Positions 7,731 to 15,992 of a DNA stretch of 64,000 bases are shown here, in pieces. The number at the start of each line of letters is the position of its first letter. Position 1 is the first letter of the stretch. The notes beneath the pieces were generated by a model that saw nothing but the letters and a program-made list of their open reading frames with translations, did not search any database and was not told the origin of the DNA. A program made the position numbers and the translations under genes. The stretch lies in IMG/VR virus record IMGVR_UViG_3300048922_000467, positions 22,454 to 86,453 of that record; one strand, 5' to 3'. This stretch comes from a virus.

Positions 7731-7764
7731 AACCCAACCCTGCCTCAGGGCCGCATTTGAGTAT

Positions 7765-8664
7765 CTACTCCTTTTCTGCGGATCTTTTCTTTGCATCCTC
7801 CAGAATGCCGGGGACGTGCAATGCTACGAAAAGGAGAAAGGAGAAGGCTTTCATACTGTTTATTTCGGTGCCGTAGTCTGAAACCTCCCCATGCATGACC
7901 TGATGACGATTTAGGGCGTCAAAAACCTTACCAGTTTCGCGAACCTTTGCGTTACGGGCTCCCTGGCTTTTCAGGATATCGAGCTCATGTAACTCCAGCG
8001 CTGGAAGCAGACTGCCCATAGTTTTTGCGTCAGCACCAATTTGAGTACTCAGCCATTGACTTCCCTTGATGAGATTCTGCCCTTTCACCTTGTCCATCGC
8101 TGAAGGGATGCCTGTCACTTCAGAAAAGATGCCATCTGCCTGAGCCAAGAATACAGGAATGCTCAGCGAGTAGCCGGCTGGAGCGAGGCTTCTGTGAGCG
8201 TTAATTGCCGCATGAATGGCAGTTGTGCGAGACGGATATTTTTCTGCCAGCAGCTCCGAGTAGTAGTCCCAATAATCGTTGTAGTAGGCCATCAATATTG
8301 TATCGATGTCACTAGCGCTCTTGGCTTCCCGAATGCTCTCCGTAAGCTCCATCACATCCTGAAATCCGCCTTGCCAGTTAAAAAACCAACCCTCACGGGA
8401 AGCTACTTTCATGGCTTGGCTTGAGGCCTCAGGGAAGCTCTCCAGGCGCTCCTGCACATGCTTCCAATCAACGCTAGCAACCCATTGGATCACTGGCGCA
8501 ATCTGGGTGCCTATATCAGACAACCATTTGCCAAAAGACAGCAGGGACTCCTGGATGTGAGGGGCGTGCTTTTGGAGTGCCTGAGCCAATACCTCCGCAA
8601 TCCGCTGATTTTGGAGGTTTATGGCTTCATCGATGACATTTTTCTCGGGCATGAGGGCGCTCAC
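7765..8664 (-). CDS. HEPN-like uncharacterised protein (299 aa)
   Basis: GTG start at 8664 abuts the stop of a possible small ORF. The C-terminal part reads NRHQVMHGEVSDYGTEINSM: R253-x4-H258 fits the R-x(4-6)-H signature of HEPN ribonucleases and sits between helices, as in that fold. The N-terminal half is helical and amphipathic without a clear domain. HEPN proteins are common in toxin-antitoxin and abortive-infection systems. The HEPN call is a motif-level inference; function is unproven. Confidence 0.55.
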   Translation of the reverse strand: MSALMPEKNVIDEAINLQNQRIAEVLAQALQKHAPHIQESLLSFGKWLSDIGTQIAPVIQWVASVDWKHVQERLESFPEASSQAMKVASREGWFFNWQGGFQDVMELTESIREAKSASDIDTILMAYYNDYWDYYSELLAEKYPSRTTAIHAAINAHRSLAPAGYSLSIPVFLAQADGIFSEVTGIPSAMDKVKGQNLIKGSQWLSTQIGADAKTMGSLLPALELHELDILKSQGARNAKVRETGKVFDALNRHQVMHGEVSDYGTEINSMKAFSFLLFVALHVPGILEDAKKRSAEKE

Positions 8665-8787
8665 CTACCTGGCGGGGCCTTTATTTAGCCACAACCAGTC
8701 GCCGCAGGCGATGAGCTCGCATTTCTCGCTACAGATACCCCAGGCCGCAGCTGGATCAACATGCAAAGCCTGGGGCCTGTGCTGCAC
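8665..8787 (-). CDS. Possible small Cys/Trp-rich ORF (40 aa)
   Basis: A GTG-initiated frame ends with TAG immediately before the GTG of the HEPN-like gene. Its product contains WGICSEKCELIACGDWLWL, which looks protein-like (CX3C and C spacing). The frame is open upstream as far as a stop near 8815 but has no ATG. It could be a genuine small zinc-binding protein or the remnant of a longer gene. Confidence 0.3.
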   Translation of the reverse strand: MQHRPQALHVDPAAAWGICSEKCELIACGDWLWLNKGPAR

Positions 8788-8887
8788 GATTTTGCAGTCA
8801 AAAAGCTTTTTGAAAGTCTACCGCGCTGACCAGGGCAAGGAGCACCTGGCCTGGGTTTCTGAGCTCGGGCTGGCGGGGGATCTGGGG

Positions 8888-9664
8888 CTATGATGCCTGG
8901 CGCTGCATCCAATAGATCGACGCCTCAACAACTTCCAGAACTCGAAGCTTGAGCGTCTGTTCCATCAAGTTCATGTCTCGTTTGTACTTTTCAAAAGTAG
9001 CTACGCATGCTGGATCAAGGCGCTGCTGCTCGCTCAGCTCGTTGCCGAGGTTTTCAGGGAATGGGTGCAAGGGCCATGAACCATACTGATCTGCCAGCAG
9101 CCGCACTTTGTCTGTGAGAACCAGCCAGTCGAGCGCATGGTCAGGTGATATTGACGCTGCCAACGTAAGGCCGTGCTGGAAATCCGGATACCTGGAGTGA
9201 GCGGTTTCCATTGCAAATTTGAGCTTGAGAATTTGAGCCCCCGTAACAATCGAGCTCTTGTGGGCCTTCAAGTTGTCCAGAGCCAGGATGGATGGGTCGA
9301 TCGATGTGATCGGTGTTTCGTGACCGAAAACCCGAGTGCGCTCGTAGGCGTCAATGACGGAGGCTAGGATCAGATTCAAAGGCGTTAGCGTCAGCGTCTC
9401 CCTTCGGTAGCTGGGTATGAGCTCGATCACTACATAGAACACATACGCAGAAAACAGCCCGACAAGAAGGTCACTGCTGACACTACCGGTGGCCTCGGCA
9501 GAGAGAAAGGCAGCAATCTTGCCCCCTTTCAGCCAGGGCCAAACCTCCAGCTGGAGGTTGATCAGGATGATGAGACCCAGAACAGTGAGAGCAGCTGCTA
9601 GTAGCCACTTTTCCCTCGTTTCACGCCATACCCACATGACCCAACTCTCCCTGAAATCCGGCAA
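8888..9664 (-). CDS. Two-helix membrane protein of unknown function
   Basis: 258 aa. Two hydrophobic segments near the N-terminus (about 22-36, LAAALTVLGLIILIN, and about 65-82, DLLVGLFSAYVFYVVIEL) flank a short loop; the rest is a cytoplasmic-type soluble domain. This layout resembles membrane effectors in defence or superinfection-exclusion cassettes, but no family is recognised. It lies between two HEPN-like genes on the same strand. Confidence 0.6.
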   Translation of the reverse strand: MPDFRESWVMWVWRETREKWLLAAALTVLGLIILINLQLEVWPWLKGGKIAAFLSAEATGSVSSDLLVGLFSAYVFYVVIELIPSYRRETLTLTPLNLILASVIDAYERTRVFGHETPITSIDPSILALDNLKAHKSSIVTGAQILKLKFAMETAHSRYPDFQHGLTLAASISPDHALDWLVLTDKVRLLADQYGSWPLHPFPENLGNELSEQQRLDPACVATFEKYKRDMNLMEQTLKLRVLEVVEASIYWMQRQAS

Positions 9665-9741
9665 GGATACCGGCAGGGAGGCCGTTTGACATCAAAACAT
9701 GGCGTGGCCCATCTCTCCTGCGAGCGACGGCTCACAGGACA

Positions 9742-10689
9742 TCATTCGCCAATTGCGGTTTGGGCGGTCTTTTTCTCTAGGCTGCACAACATAACGATTG
9801 CAGATGCGGTCATGTGCAAAACGTATGCAGCGATCTCAGGCTCAACTTCTGAGACCTCCGAGCCTTGACCGTGCCCACCCTCCTTATTACGGATGGTTGG
9901 AACACTGCTTTCCAACAAGGTTGAGAGAGCATTCAGGTGGTTCTGGTGATACGACGGCAGGAAGTTATTAGCCAGGAGTACAGCCAGAAGCCTTTTAGCT
10001 GGTGAGGTCTTATCGTACTCCCACCCTCGAAGCTCCAGCACCACCTTGATGGTACTTTCAAAGGCCTTTAGTGCATCATTCAAGGCTTCTTTGAGGTTGC
10101 TATGCCGATAGTGCTCATATGCGCCAAGAAACTCATCTCTCGGGCCTGCGTATTCCGCTTGATTCAGAAAGCTTATTGCTGGCTTGACTGCTTCAGCGTG
10201 AAGAAACTCGGAGTCTATTCTAAGAACTCTTCCATCATTTATCTCGTACCCCTTGCCATGCTCTTTGAATCGCGTGTTTAACTCGGAAACACACTCGTCA
10301 ATGTAAGCGCCCGTATCCTCTTTGGGATATCGATAGGTATACGATTTATCTCGGTAAGATTCCGCGATTACGAAGCAGAGTTCAATAGCATCAAGAACTC
10401 GATCAATGTCCCGTTCGATTGAAATGAACTGACCCAGCTCATCCATCACTGTTGACCGAGCATGGAGACCTGTCACCAGCTTGTAGACCCCATATTCCCG
10501 CCGAAGCACTTCGCAAATGCTTCCGTAATTACGCTCCTGCTCATTACGATCTTGAATGCCAAGTACATCGTCGATCACATAGCATATCTGAGCACGAAGG
10601 TTGGCATTGAAGTCGTCGTACGTGTAGACATCGGGTTCCAGACCCAGCTCACGCTTCCTACGTTTTGAATACAAATCGATGACTGGCAT
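9742..10689 (-). CDS. STM4504/CBY_0614-like protein with a HEPN-type motif
   Basis: 315 aa. The N-terminus (MPVIDLYSKRRKRE...PDVYTYDDF) and length match the uncharacterised STM4504/CBY_0614 family as I remember it. The C-terminal part carries IRNKEGGHGQG with R267-x5-H273, the spacing of a HEPN active site, as in AbiJ-like and related C-termini. It is adjacent to and downstream of the portal gene and is the first cargo gene after the head operon. An RNA-cleaving abortive-infection role is plausible but not shown. Confidence 0.65.
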   Translation of the reverse strand: MPVIDLYSKRRKRELGLEPDVYTYDDFNANLRAQICYVIDDVLGIQDRNEQERNYGSICEVLRREYGVYKLVTGLHARSTVMDELGQFISIERDIDRVLDAIELCFVIAESYRDKSYTYRYPKEDTGAYIDECVSELNTRFKEHGKGYEINDGRVLRIDSEFLHAEAVKPAISFLNQAEYAGPRDEFLGAYEHYRHSNLKEALNDALKAFESTIKVVLELRGWEYDKTSPAKRLLAVLLANNFLPSYHQNHLNALSTLLESSVPTIRNKEGGHGQGSEVSEVEPEIAAYVLHMTASAIVMLCSLEKKTAQTAIGE

Positions 10690-10751
10690 AGGCCCTCCCG
10701 GCGCTGTGAATGGGCATCATAGCGAGCCGTGGGCCATTTGACATCAAACTG

Positions 10752-12080
10752 TCAGGCAGCGACGTACTCAGTGGCCAGCCTGTCCGCGTTGTCTTCGATA
10801 CTGAAGTCGTTGCCCATGATCCCACGGCGCTTGAGCTCGCGAAGGTACTCGTATTGGCTCAGGTCGCCGTTGGCCCTGGCGGTAGCAAGCGCGGTGAGCT
10901 CCTGGGCATTGGCGTTGATGCCGTAGTCAGTGTTGATGTCCACCTGGAAATCAGCGTTCGACACACGGCTGAAACGGGCGAGCATTCCGAACACAGTCTT
11001 GAGGGCAGACGCTGTGGCCGTGGCCATCGAAGCAATCTGGTTGTTGGTGTCCGAGGCGTTTAGAGAACGGCCAGTCGCTGTTTCGACCACACCAGTGTTT
11101 TGGAGCATCTCGTTGCCATGTGACGCCATCAGCACCTCCAAGTCTTGAAGGCTGTCCCTGCCGGCAGTGATCGCAGCGCCCGTGTGCTCAACAAACTTGA
11201 GATCTGCACCCTCGGCACTGCACATGATCGCGCTATCGACACCGATCTTGACGACTGTGCCCTCAGGAATTCCTTTGCCGAACAGGATTGGCACCCTGGC
11301 AACGTGCAGGATGTTGTCCTGGTCGGACTGGGACTGCCAGTGCTTGATGTTCATGTGCGCCAGATCCTTGAGCGGAGGCTCGCAGAACAATGTGCCCCTG
11401 GTATCAGCTGGGTTTGAGTGAATCGCCACCACCGGAATCTCCGAGAGCCCGAAATCCCTCCAGGCCTCGATCTGCACGTAGTCGGCACCGTCAGACTCTT
11501 GCCAGATTGCCCACAGCACTTTGCCGTTGACCTTCCTGAACACGCGCACCCGGCAGACCGTTTTCTCGCCCCACTCACCATCCTCGACGGTTGCCTTCTC
11601 CGAAATCCTGATCTCACGCAACTTATCATCCTCGTCGAGCTTGTAGCCCAGGATGTCATCACCGCTGAGCCAGTAGGCATAGGGCTGCCCGCCGCCGATA
11701 GGTGCATCAACACAGAGGAAGGACGACCCGTTCCACAGCGCATCCTGGAACGCCATCGCCGCCAGCGCACTCACCGAAGTCCCTTTACCGTCGATGTTGC
11801 TGCTGAACAGCTCTGCCAGCTCAGGGTGAGATTCCGAAACCACAGCTACAGGTCTTGAGAAAGGCTTTGCAGACAAACTCTTTACGACCCTGGCCATGCG
11901 GTTGTTCAGGTACGTCCTGCATAGCCGTTTTTTGTACGACTCCGGGGTCTCGCCTGGCTCGTGCGGGAGAAATTCCTGGCCAGCAGCGCGCATTGCATCA
12001 GTGCCGCCCCGGAGTGCTCGGATGGCCCTGCGATCTGAGAAGTATTTGGAGCAGATTTCGGACTTGTCTTGTACTTTCAC
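10752..12080 (-). CDS. DUF4055-type phage portal protein
   Basis: 442 aa, GTG start. Contains the family hallmark [19 protein letters not shown] in the middle and the N-terminal [19 protein letters not shown]. The portal forms the ring through which DNA is packaged, binding the terminase encoded next to it. An extended -10 element overlaps its start region (12095-12114), so it can be transcribed independently of terL. In most phages head genes follow directly; here the next 10 kb is cargo. Confidence 0.85.
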   Translation of the reverse strand: MKVQDKSEICSKYFSDRRAIRALRGGTDAMRAAGQEFLPHEPGETPESYKKRLCRTYLNNRMARVVKSLSAKPFSRPVAVVSESHPELAELFSSNIDGKGTSVSALAAMAFQDALWNGSSFLCVDAPIGGGQPYAYWLSGDDILGYKLDEDDKLREIRISEKATVEDGEWGEKTVCRVRVFRKVNGKVLWAIWQESDGADYVQIEAWRDFGLSEIPVVAIHSNPADTRGTLFCEPPLKDLAHMNIKHWQSQSDQDNILHVARVPILFGKGIPEGTVVKIGVDSAIMCSAEGADLKFVEHTGAAITAGRDSLQDLEVLMASHGNEMLQNTGVVETATGRSLNASDTNNQIASMATATASALKTVFGMLARFSRVSNADFQVDINTDYGINANAQELTALATARANGDLSQYEYLRELKRRGIMGNDFSIEDNADRLATEYVAA

Positions 12081-12094
12081 GGTCTTTTCGACTC

Positions 12095-12114
12095 TTATTA
12101 TGGCGTTTATTTAA
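12095..12114 (-). promoter_or_regulatory. Extended -10 promoter element (class II), copy 4
   Basis: Minus-strand TTAAATAAACGCCATAATAA at the 3' end of terL, followed by leader AATAAGAG and the portal GTG at 12080. Confidence 0.5.
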
Positions 12115-13628
12115 CCCATTATCCCATGAGAGACAGTGGTAACTGGGCGCTTCCAGGTCAGGCGATATGCCAGCGCATCCCATGCATGATCGTCAGGCCC
12201 TTTGGCCACGGCATCGAGTTGATCGTCGTCACGCTGCAGGAATGGCAGGGTCTTAATCAGGAATTTCGCAGCAGGGAAAAAGTATATGTGAGGGTTGGAT
12301 GGATCTTGTACCTTGGTGGCCTGCAGCCGCCCAAACATGAGCTGCGCAGAGGTCACACGGGAGCCGGGAGACTTGTCAGAGTTCACAAAGTCGATGCCCT
12401 CAGCCTTCAAGTCCTTGGCCACTGTGGGTGCATTTCCCTGATCGACCTTTGAGCCGTTGTAGATCTGATTATCTGCTGGCCCTGGAGCGACTTTTTTGTG
12501 AGCACTCAACACCCCAGTCAGCAGCTTTTCCTCTTTCTGTTTGAGGCGTGCCCCGATCTGGCGAGCAGAGAGGAATAACCCAGCATCCGGGCGTGCCTGC
12601 TTGCCAGTTTTGGGATCGATTTCGGTGCCGTAATCCTCGCCAATCACAACCAGGCTGCCCTTCGGAGGACAGAATTCACGATTCCCCACTCGCACAGATT
12701 CCCCGTTACTCTCGGCAACCCAGAGACAACAAAAGGGGGTGCTCTGCCCAAAGTCGAAGCACCGATCGACCTTCCAGTCAACAGGGATCTGGAACGGATC
12801 AAGCAGCAGGTTTTGAGACCAAACGGGGCCAAACATCGCTCCTGTATCGACGGCTTCCCAGTCGCCCTCCAACCATGCAGCCCTTTTGGCCGGATCGGTG
12901 AGCTGGGCCAGGTAGTTTCGGATGTAGCCGTCGTCGATGTAGTGATTCTGAAAGATGGTGCCGAACAGTGCTGTGCGTTGCCTGGTGCCATCGGCGTTGT
13001 ATGTGATCTCGCCGGGCTTGCGCCCCTCAATGAAGCGCTCATACACCCAGGTTCTGCCGGCGCCCCAGGGGTTTGTGGTGCTGCGGACTTGCAGAGGTGG
13101 CGGGAGTGGTTGTGATGGGGTCGGTTGATACGCAGTACGGAGCGTCGACATCATTGCTTCGTAGACTTCGATCGTTGACCACGTTGCCAATTCGTCAAAG
13201 CCGATGAAGGCGTACTGGTGACCGTGGAATTTGCCGTCGTACTCCCGGACGTGTTTGATGTGATTGAAGATCAGCACCTCGCCCGTGGGGAAAGTCCATG
13301 AGTGCTTGGTCTCGTTCCATACGGCACCAGGGAAGATCCTGGGAATGAGCATGCCTGCAGTCTTCACCAGGTCAGCAAGGTGCTTGAACTCTTTCCGCAA
13401 GATGATCCCGCGCCAGTACGCACCCCAACCTTTTCCCACGTGCTGCAGGAACGCCATGATGAGTGCATCAGATTTGCCATTGCCCCTAGAGCCATGGAAC
13501 AGCACTTCCCGAGTGAGGTACTGAGGCTGACCCAGCACAAGGAACATCGACTGCGACCCAGGCAAGGGCTTCCATATGATGTTCTGCACAGCACGTGCAA
13601 GCGGACGGATCGCCTGGAAAGCACTCAT
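12111..13628 (-). CDS. Terminase large subunit (TerL)
   Basis: Packaging ATPase/nuclease. Walker A is GSRGNGKSD; the hydrophobic strand before FDELATW serves as Walker B; the nuclease half has CFDFGQSTPFC, and DDHAWDALAYRL near the end is the usual terminal Asp motif. The ATG at 13628 overlaps the stop of the preceding gene (ATGA), giving 505 aa, a normal length. The longer open frame to 13979 overlaps an upstream gene and is not used. Confidence 0.88.
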   Translation of the reverse strand: MSAFQAIRPLARAVQNIIWKPLPGSQSMFLVLGQPQYLTREVLFHGSRGNGKSDALIMAFLQHVGKGWGAYWRGIILRKEFKHLADLVKTAGMLIPRIFPGAVWNETKHSWTFPTGEVLIFNHIKHVREYDGKFHGHQYAFIGFDELATWSTIEVYEAMMSTLRTAYQPTPSQPLPPPLQVRSTTNPWGAGRTWVYERFIEGRKPGEITYNADGTRQRTALFGTIFQNHYIDDGYIRNYLAQLTDPAKRAAWLEGDWEAVDTGAMFGPVWSQNLLLDPFQIPVDWKVDRCFDFGQSTPFCCLWVAESNGESVRVGNREFCPPKGSLVVIGEDYGTEIDPKTGKQARPDAGLFLSARQIGARLKQKEEKLLTGVLSAHKKVAPGPADNQIYNGSKVDQGNAPTVAKDLKAEGIDFVNSDKSPGSRVTSAQLMFGRLQATKVQDPSNPHIYFFPAAKFLIKTLPFLQRDDDQLDAVAKGPDDHAWDALAYRLTWKRPVTTVSHGIMG

Positions 13629-14062
13629 GCCCTGAAGCCCGCTTCGCGGTTTGCGCACAAGCCGTTTTTGCTTACAAACACAGCTTCGAGAACCACCATT
13701 TCGTGAAGCTTGCGGGGCTGCTGGGATTTGGGGTCTGGGTCGTGTGCCTGGTGACCGTCCCAGTACACTGCATGCAGGTTGTAGCCGCTGCGGGAGAGGA
13801 TCGTCAGGATTGCGGGACGGTCTCGGACAACGTCGATGCTGCAGGGGTTGCCGGTGGTTTGGAGGTGTTGGTAGAAATCTGGAAAGGTTGCGTAGACCGG
13901 GCTCAGGCCAAGGCTCAGCAGGGCGTTGCAGGTGTCCGCTGCTGTTGTGCCACGCAGGTCTGCCTGGGGCCCAAAGCACTGCTGGGCTTGTTCGTAGGTG
14001 AGACCGAGTGCATTCGCCAGGCTGGCAATTCCGCAGTCAGTCAGAGTCCGTTGGGTGATCAT
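13625..14062 (-). CDS. C39-like (papain-fold) cysteine peptidase domain protein
   Basis: 145 aa using the ATG at 14062. TDCGIASLANAL places a Cys at the start of a helix as in C39/papain-like enzymes, and LHAVYWDGHQAHDPDP supplies the His and Asp of the triad. It sits between TerS and TerL and overlaps both (26 nt with terS, ATGA with terL). Phages sometimes carry such proteins but their substrate is unknown; a packaging-linked or host-targeting protease are both possible. Confidence 0.65.
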   Translation of the reverse strand: MITQRTLTDCGIASLANALGLTYEQAQQCFGPQADLRGTTAADTCNALLSLGLSPVYATFPDFYQHLQTTGNPCSIDVVRDRPAILTILSRSGYNLHAVYWDGHQAHDPDPKSQQPRKLHEMVVLEAVFVSKNGLCANREAGFRA

Positions 14063-14567
14063 TTGAGAGCTCTTTTGTTTTTGTTTTTGCGAGCTGTAGG
14101 GCGTCTTGTTGTTGCTGTGCGAGCACCTGGGCAATGTCCGCGTCGATCATGGTTGTGGGAATGAGTGCGATGCCTGTTCCTGTCTCACCTCCCTCCTGAC
14201 GGATTACGATTTCACGGCGTGCAGGGGCGGCGAATTGGTCTGGGAACATGCGCTGGAGGATATCGATGGCAACCCTCGGATCTTGCATTGCTCCTTTGAG
14301 CGCGGCGTCGGAAAGCCTTTGCCCGACCTTTGCGCGGGAGGCCTCGATCGTGTCCAGAAACTCCAGCAGGAGCTCGTCATTCGGACTGAGATTTTCGCGT
14401 CCAGGGTTGCCGTCAGCTATGTCCTGAGCCTGGGTTTTCCAGTAGTAAAATGTGGAGCGAGGCAGCCCAACACCACCGACCGCGACCTCGATTAATGGGG
14501 TCTTGGTGAGGGCTAAACCGAGGCGCTTGATGAGATCTCTGGTGAGTGATTTGGCAGCCATGATCAC
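14037..14567 (-). CDS. Terminase small subunit (TerS)
   Basis: The N-terminal helix-turn-helix (LIEVAVGGVGLPRSTFYYWK) recognises packaging DNA, followed by a helical oligomerisation segment and an acidic tail. Start at 14567 overlaps the RuvC-like stop (ATGA); ATG at 14561 is also possible. Position directly before the peptidase and TerL supports the call. Confidence 0.75.
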   Translation of the reverse strand: MIMAAKSLTRDLIKRLGLALTKTPLIEVAVGGVGLPRSTFYYWKTQAQDIADGNPGRENLSPNDELLLEFLDTIEASRAKVGQRLSDAALKGAMQDPRVAIDILQRMFPDQFAAPARREIVIRQEGGETGTGIALIPTTMIDADIAQVLAQQQQDALQLAKTKTKELSNDHPTDSD

Positions 14568-15049
14568 TCCAGGAGGCGGATGCCGTATTTGGCGATCATC
14601 AGCGAGTCAGAGATGCCATCTTTGACTGAGGGGGTGCCGTCTTTGCGCTTACGCCCGTAGATCCCAGGGGCCTTGAAAATCTCGAATGCAACCTCGGCGG
14701 TCTGCTCCTTTGAGAGCCCGATCAGGTACTGGTGGCCTTTCCATTCCTGGGGTGTTGCGAACACCAGTCTGGCTGCGTAGACCTCTGACAGGGCCCGCAC
14801 AACGCCATAGGAATCGCCGAAGCTAAACATCGACACGACACCCTGGCCTGGGCGCGCACCGACTTTCTCGATGACAGCCAGGTCAATAGCATGGGATTCA
14901 AAGATCGCCTGAAGACCTTTCGGGCAAACCTTATCCTTGCCACCGACTTTCACCGTGGGCATGGAATAAGTTGCAATGAGGTTCAAGTTCTCGTCAATGA
15001 CTGACAGACCTCCGGACTTGCCGGGGTCGATACCAAGGATTAAGCGCAT
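14564..15049 (-). CDS. RuvC-type Holliday junction resolvase
   Basis: 161 aa. RNase H-like fold with GIDPGKSGG (first catalytic Asp), LAVIEKVGARPGQG (Glu) and KDGISDSLMIAKYG (C-terminal Asp residues), matching phage RuvC-like enzymes. It would resolve branched DNA before packaging. The leader has AACAATAATAAAG preceded by two TACAAT -10-like boxes. Confidence 0.85.
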   Translation of the reverse strand: MRLILGIDPGKSGGLSVIDENLNLIATYSMPTVKVGGKDKVCPKGLQAIFESHAIDLAVIEKVGARPGQGVVSMFSFGDSYGVVRALSEVYAARLVFATPQEWKGHQYLIGLSKEQTAEVAFEIFKAPGIYGRKRKDGTPSVKDGISDSLMIAKYGIRLLE

Positions 15050-15071
15050 GGCGGGACTGACTTTATTATTG

Positions 15072-15830
15072 TTATTGTACAGTCATTGTAGCACTTGCTG
15101 ATTGTTGTTTGTGCGCAAAAAAGCCTGGATGGCTATTCATTCCGTCTGCGCTGAGTTGTTCTTTCAGAGACGGCAGGTTACGCCCGAAGTTTTGAACAAG
15201 CCATTTGTAACGATCGGACTTCCGGAAAGCGGCTTCTTGGCCCTCATAGCAATAGTCGAAGCCTTGCTTTTTGGCCCAGTCCTCCATCGTCATTGAAGTG
15301 CCATCAACACGAGGCTTAACCCATGGGCATTTGATATTGCGATTTGAGAAGATGAAGACGATGTGAATGTGGTTCTGCTTCGCAGCACAGATGTATTTTC
15401 TAGCAGTCTCAAGATCCGCGATAACCCCTTTGCCCTCGTAGACGATTCGATCATTTAGGGGGTCGATCCAGTCTGGCTGGTAGCTATGCTCGACATAGTA
15501 AGGAATCTTGTAAGCGGAAGGCTCGTAATCGAAGCCCTTCATGCCGCCGAAGTGCCCCATTCTGAATTCACTCCAGCTCCGATATGGGCGCGGGTAGCGA
15601 GGCAGGTCTGGAGTCTTGATGATTGACTCACCATCCTCAAACTTGCGCTGGTATGCCTGACGATTGTAGTCATTCCAAGGGAAGGCTTGCTCGACTTCAT
15701 AACAAGCATCAGCACATAGCTTGAGGAGCTCGTTGTCGACATTTAGATAGCCATGTGGCTTCTGGAAGTGTTTGGCGTATGAATCTGATTTAAAGATGTC
15801 AGCAATCTTCTGCGGATCTAGACCTTTCAC
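15072..15830 (-). CDS. T7 endonuclease I-like nuclease
   Basis: 252 aa, GTG start after leader AATAAGAATAAGAGAG. Around residues 110-165 YQPDWI...VYEGKGV gives the Asp and the Glu-x-Lys of a PD-(D/E)XK nuclease as in phage endonuclease I, followed by the hydrophobic strand HIHIVFIFSN. This enzyme class cuts four-way junctions and degrades host DNA. Its neighbour is a RuvC-type resolvase, so the phage seems to carry two unrelated junction nucleases. A class I element at 15883-15903 lies upstream. Confidence 0.65.
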   Translation of the reverse strand: MKGLDPQKIADIFKSDSYAKHFQKPHGYLNVDNELLKLCADACYEVEQAFPWNDYNRQAYQRKFEDGESIIKTPDLPRYPRPYRSWSEFRMGHFGGMKGFDYEPSAYKIPYYVEHSYQPDWIDPLNDRIVYEGKGVIADLETARKYICAAKQNHIHIVFIFSNRNIKCPWVKPRVDGTSMTMEDWAKKQGFDYCYEGQEAAFRKSDRYKWLVQNFGRNLPSLKEQLSADGMNSHPGFFAHKQQSASATMTVQ

Positions 15831-15882
15831 AATGCACTCTCTTATTCTTATTATGTGCTGCTATGATCTTATTATCGTCAAT

Positions 15883-15903
15883 GAGCAAAACATGACGCAA
15901 CAC
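15883..15903 (-). promoter_or_regulatory. Class I 21-bp upstream element, copy 2
   Basis: Minus strand GTGTTGC-N6-TTTTGCTC, followed by GATAATAAG (a -10 candidate) and the leader of the endonuclease gene. Confidence 0.6.
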
Positions 15904-15992
15904 CTGGTCGCGCCTTTTATTCAATTATCTTAATTCTTTCTTATGCCGGACAACTTGCTGTGAGTTAGGGGCATCCTTGCCTCCGCAATCCC

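Noticed and set aside
13629-13979. Upstream extension of terL to 13979
   Set aside because: Overlaps the C39-like gene; Pro/Arg-rich and without RBS. The ATG at 13628 is used.
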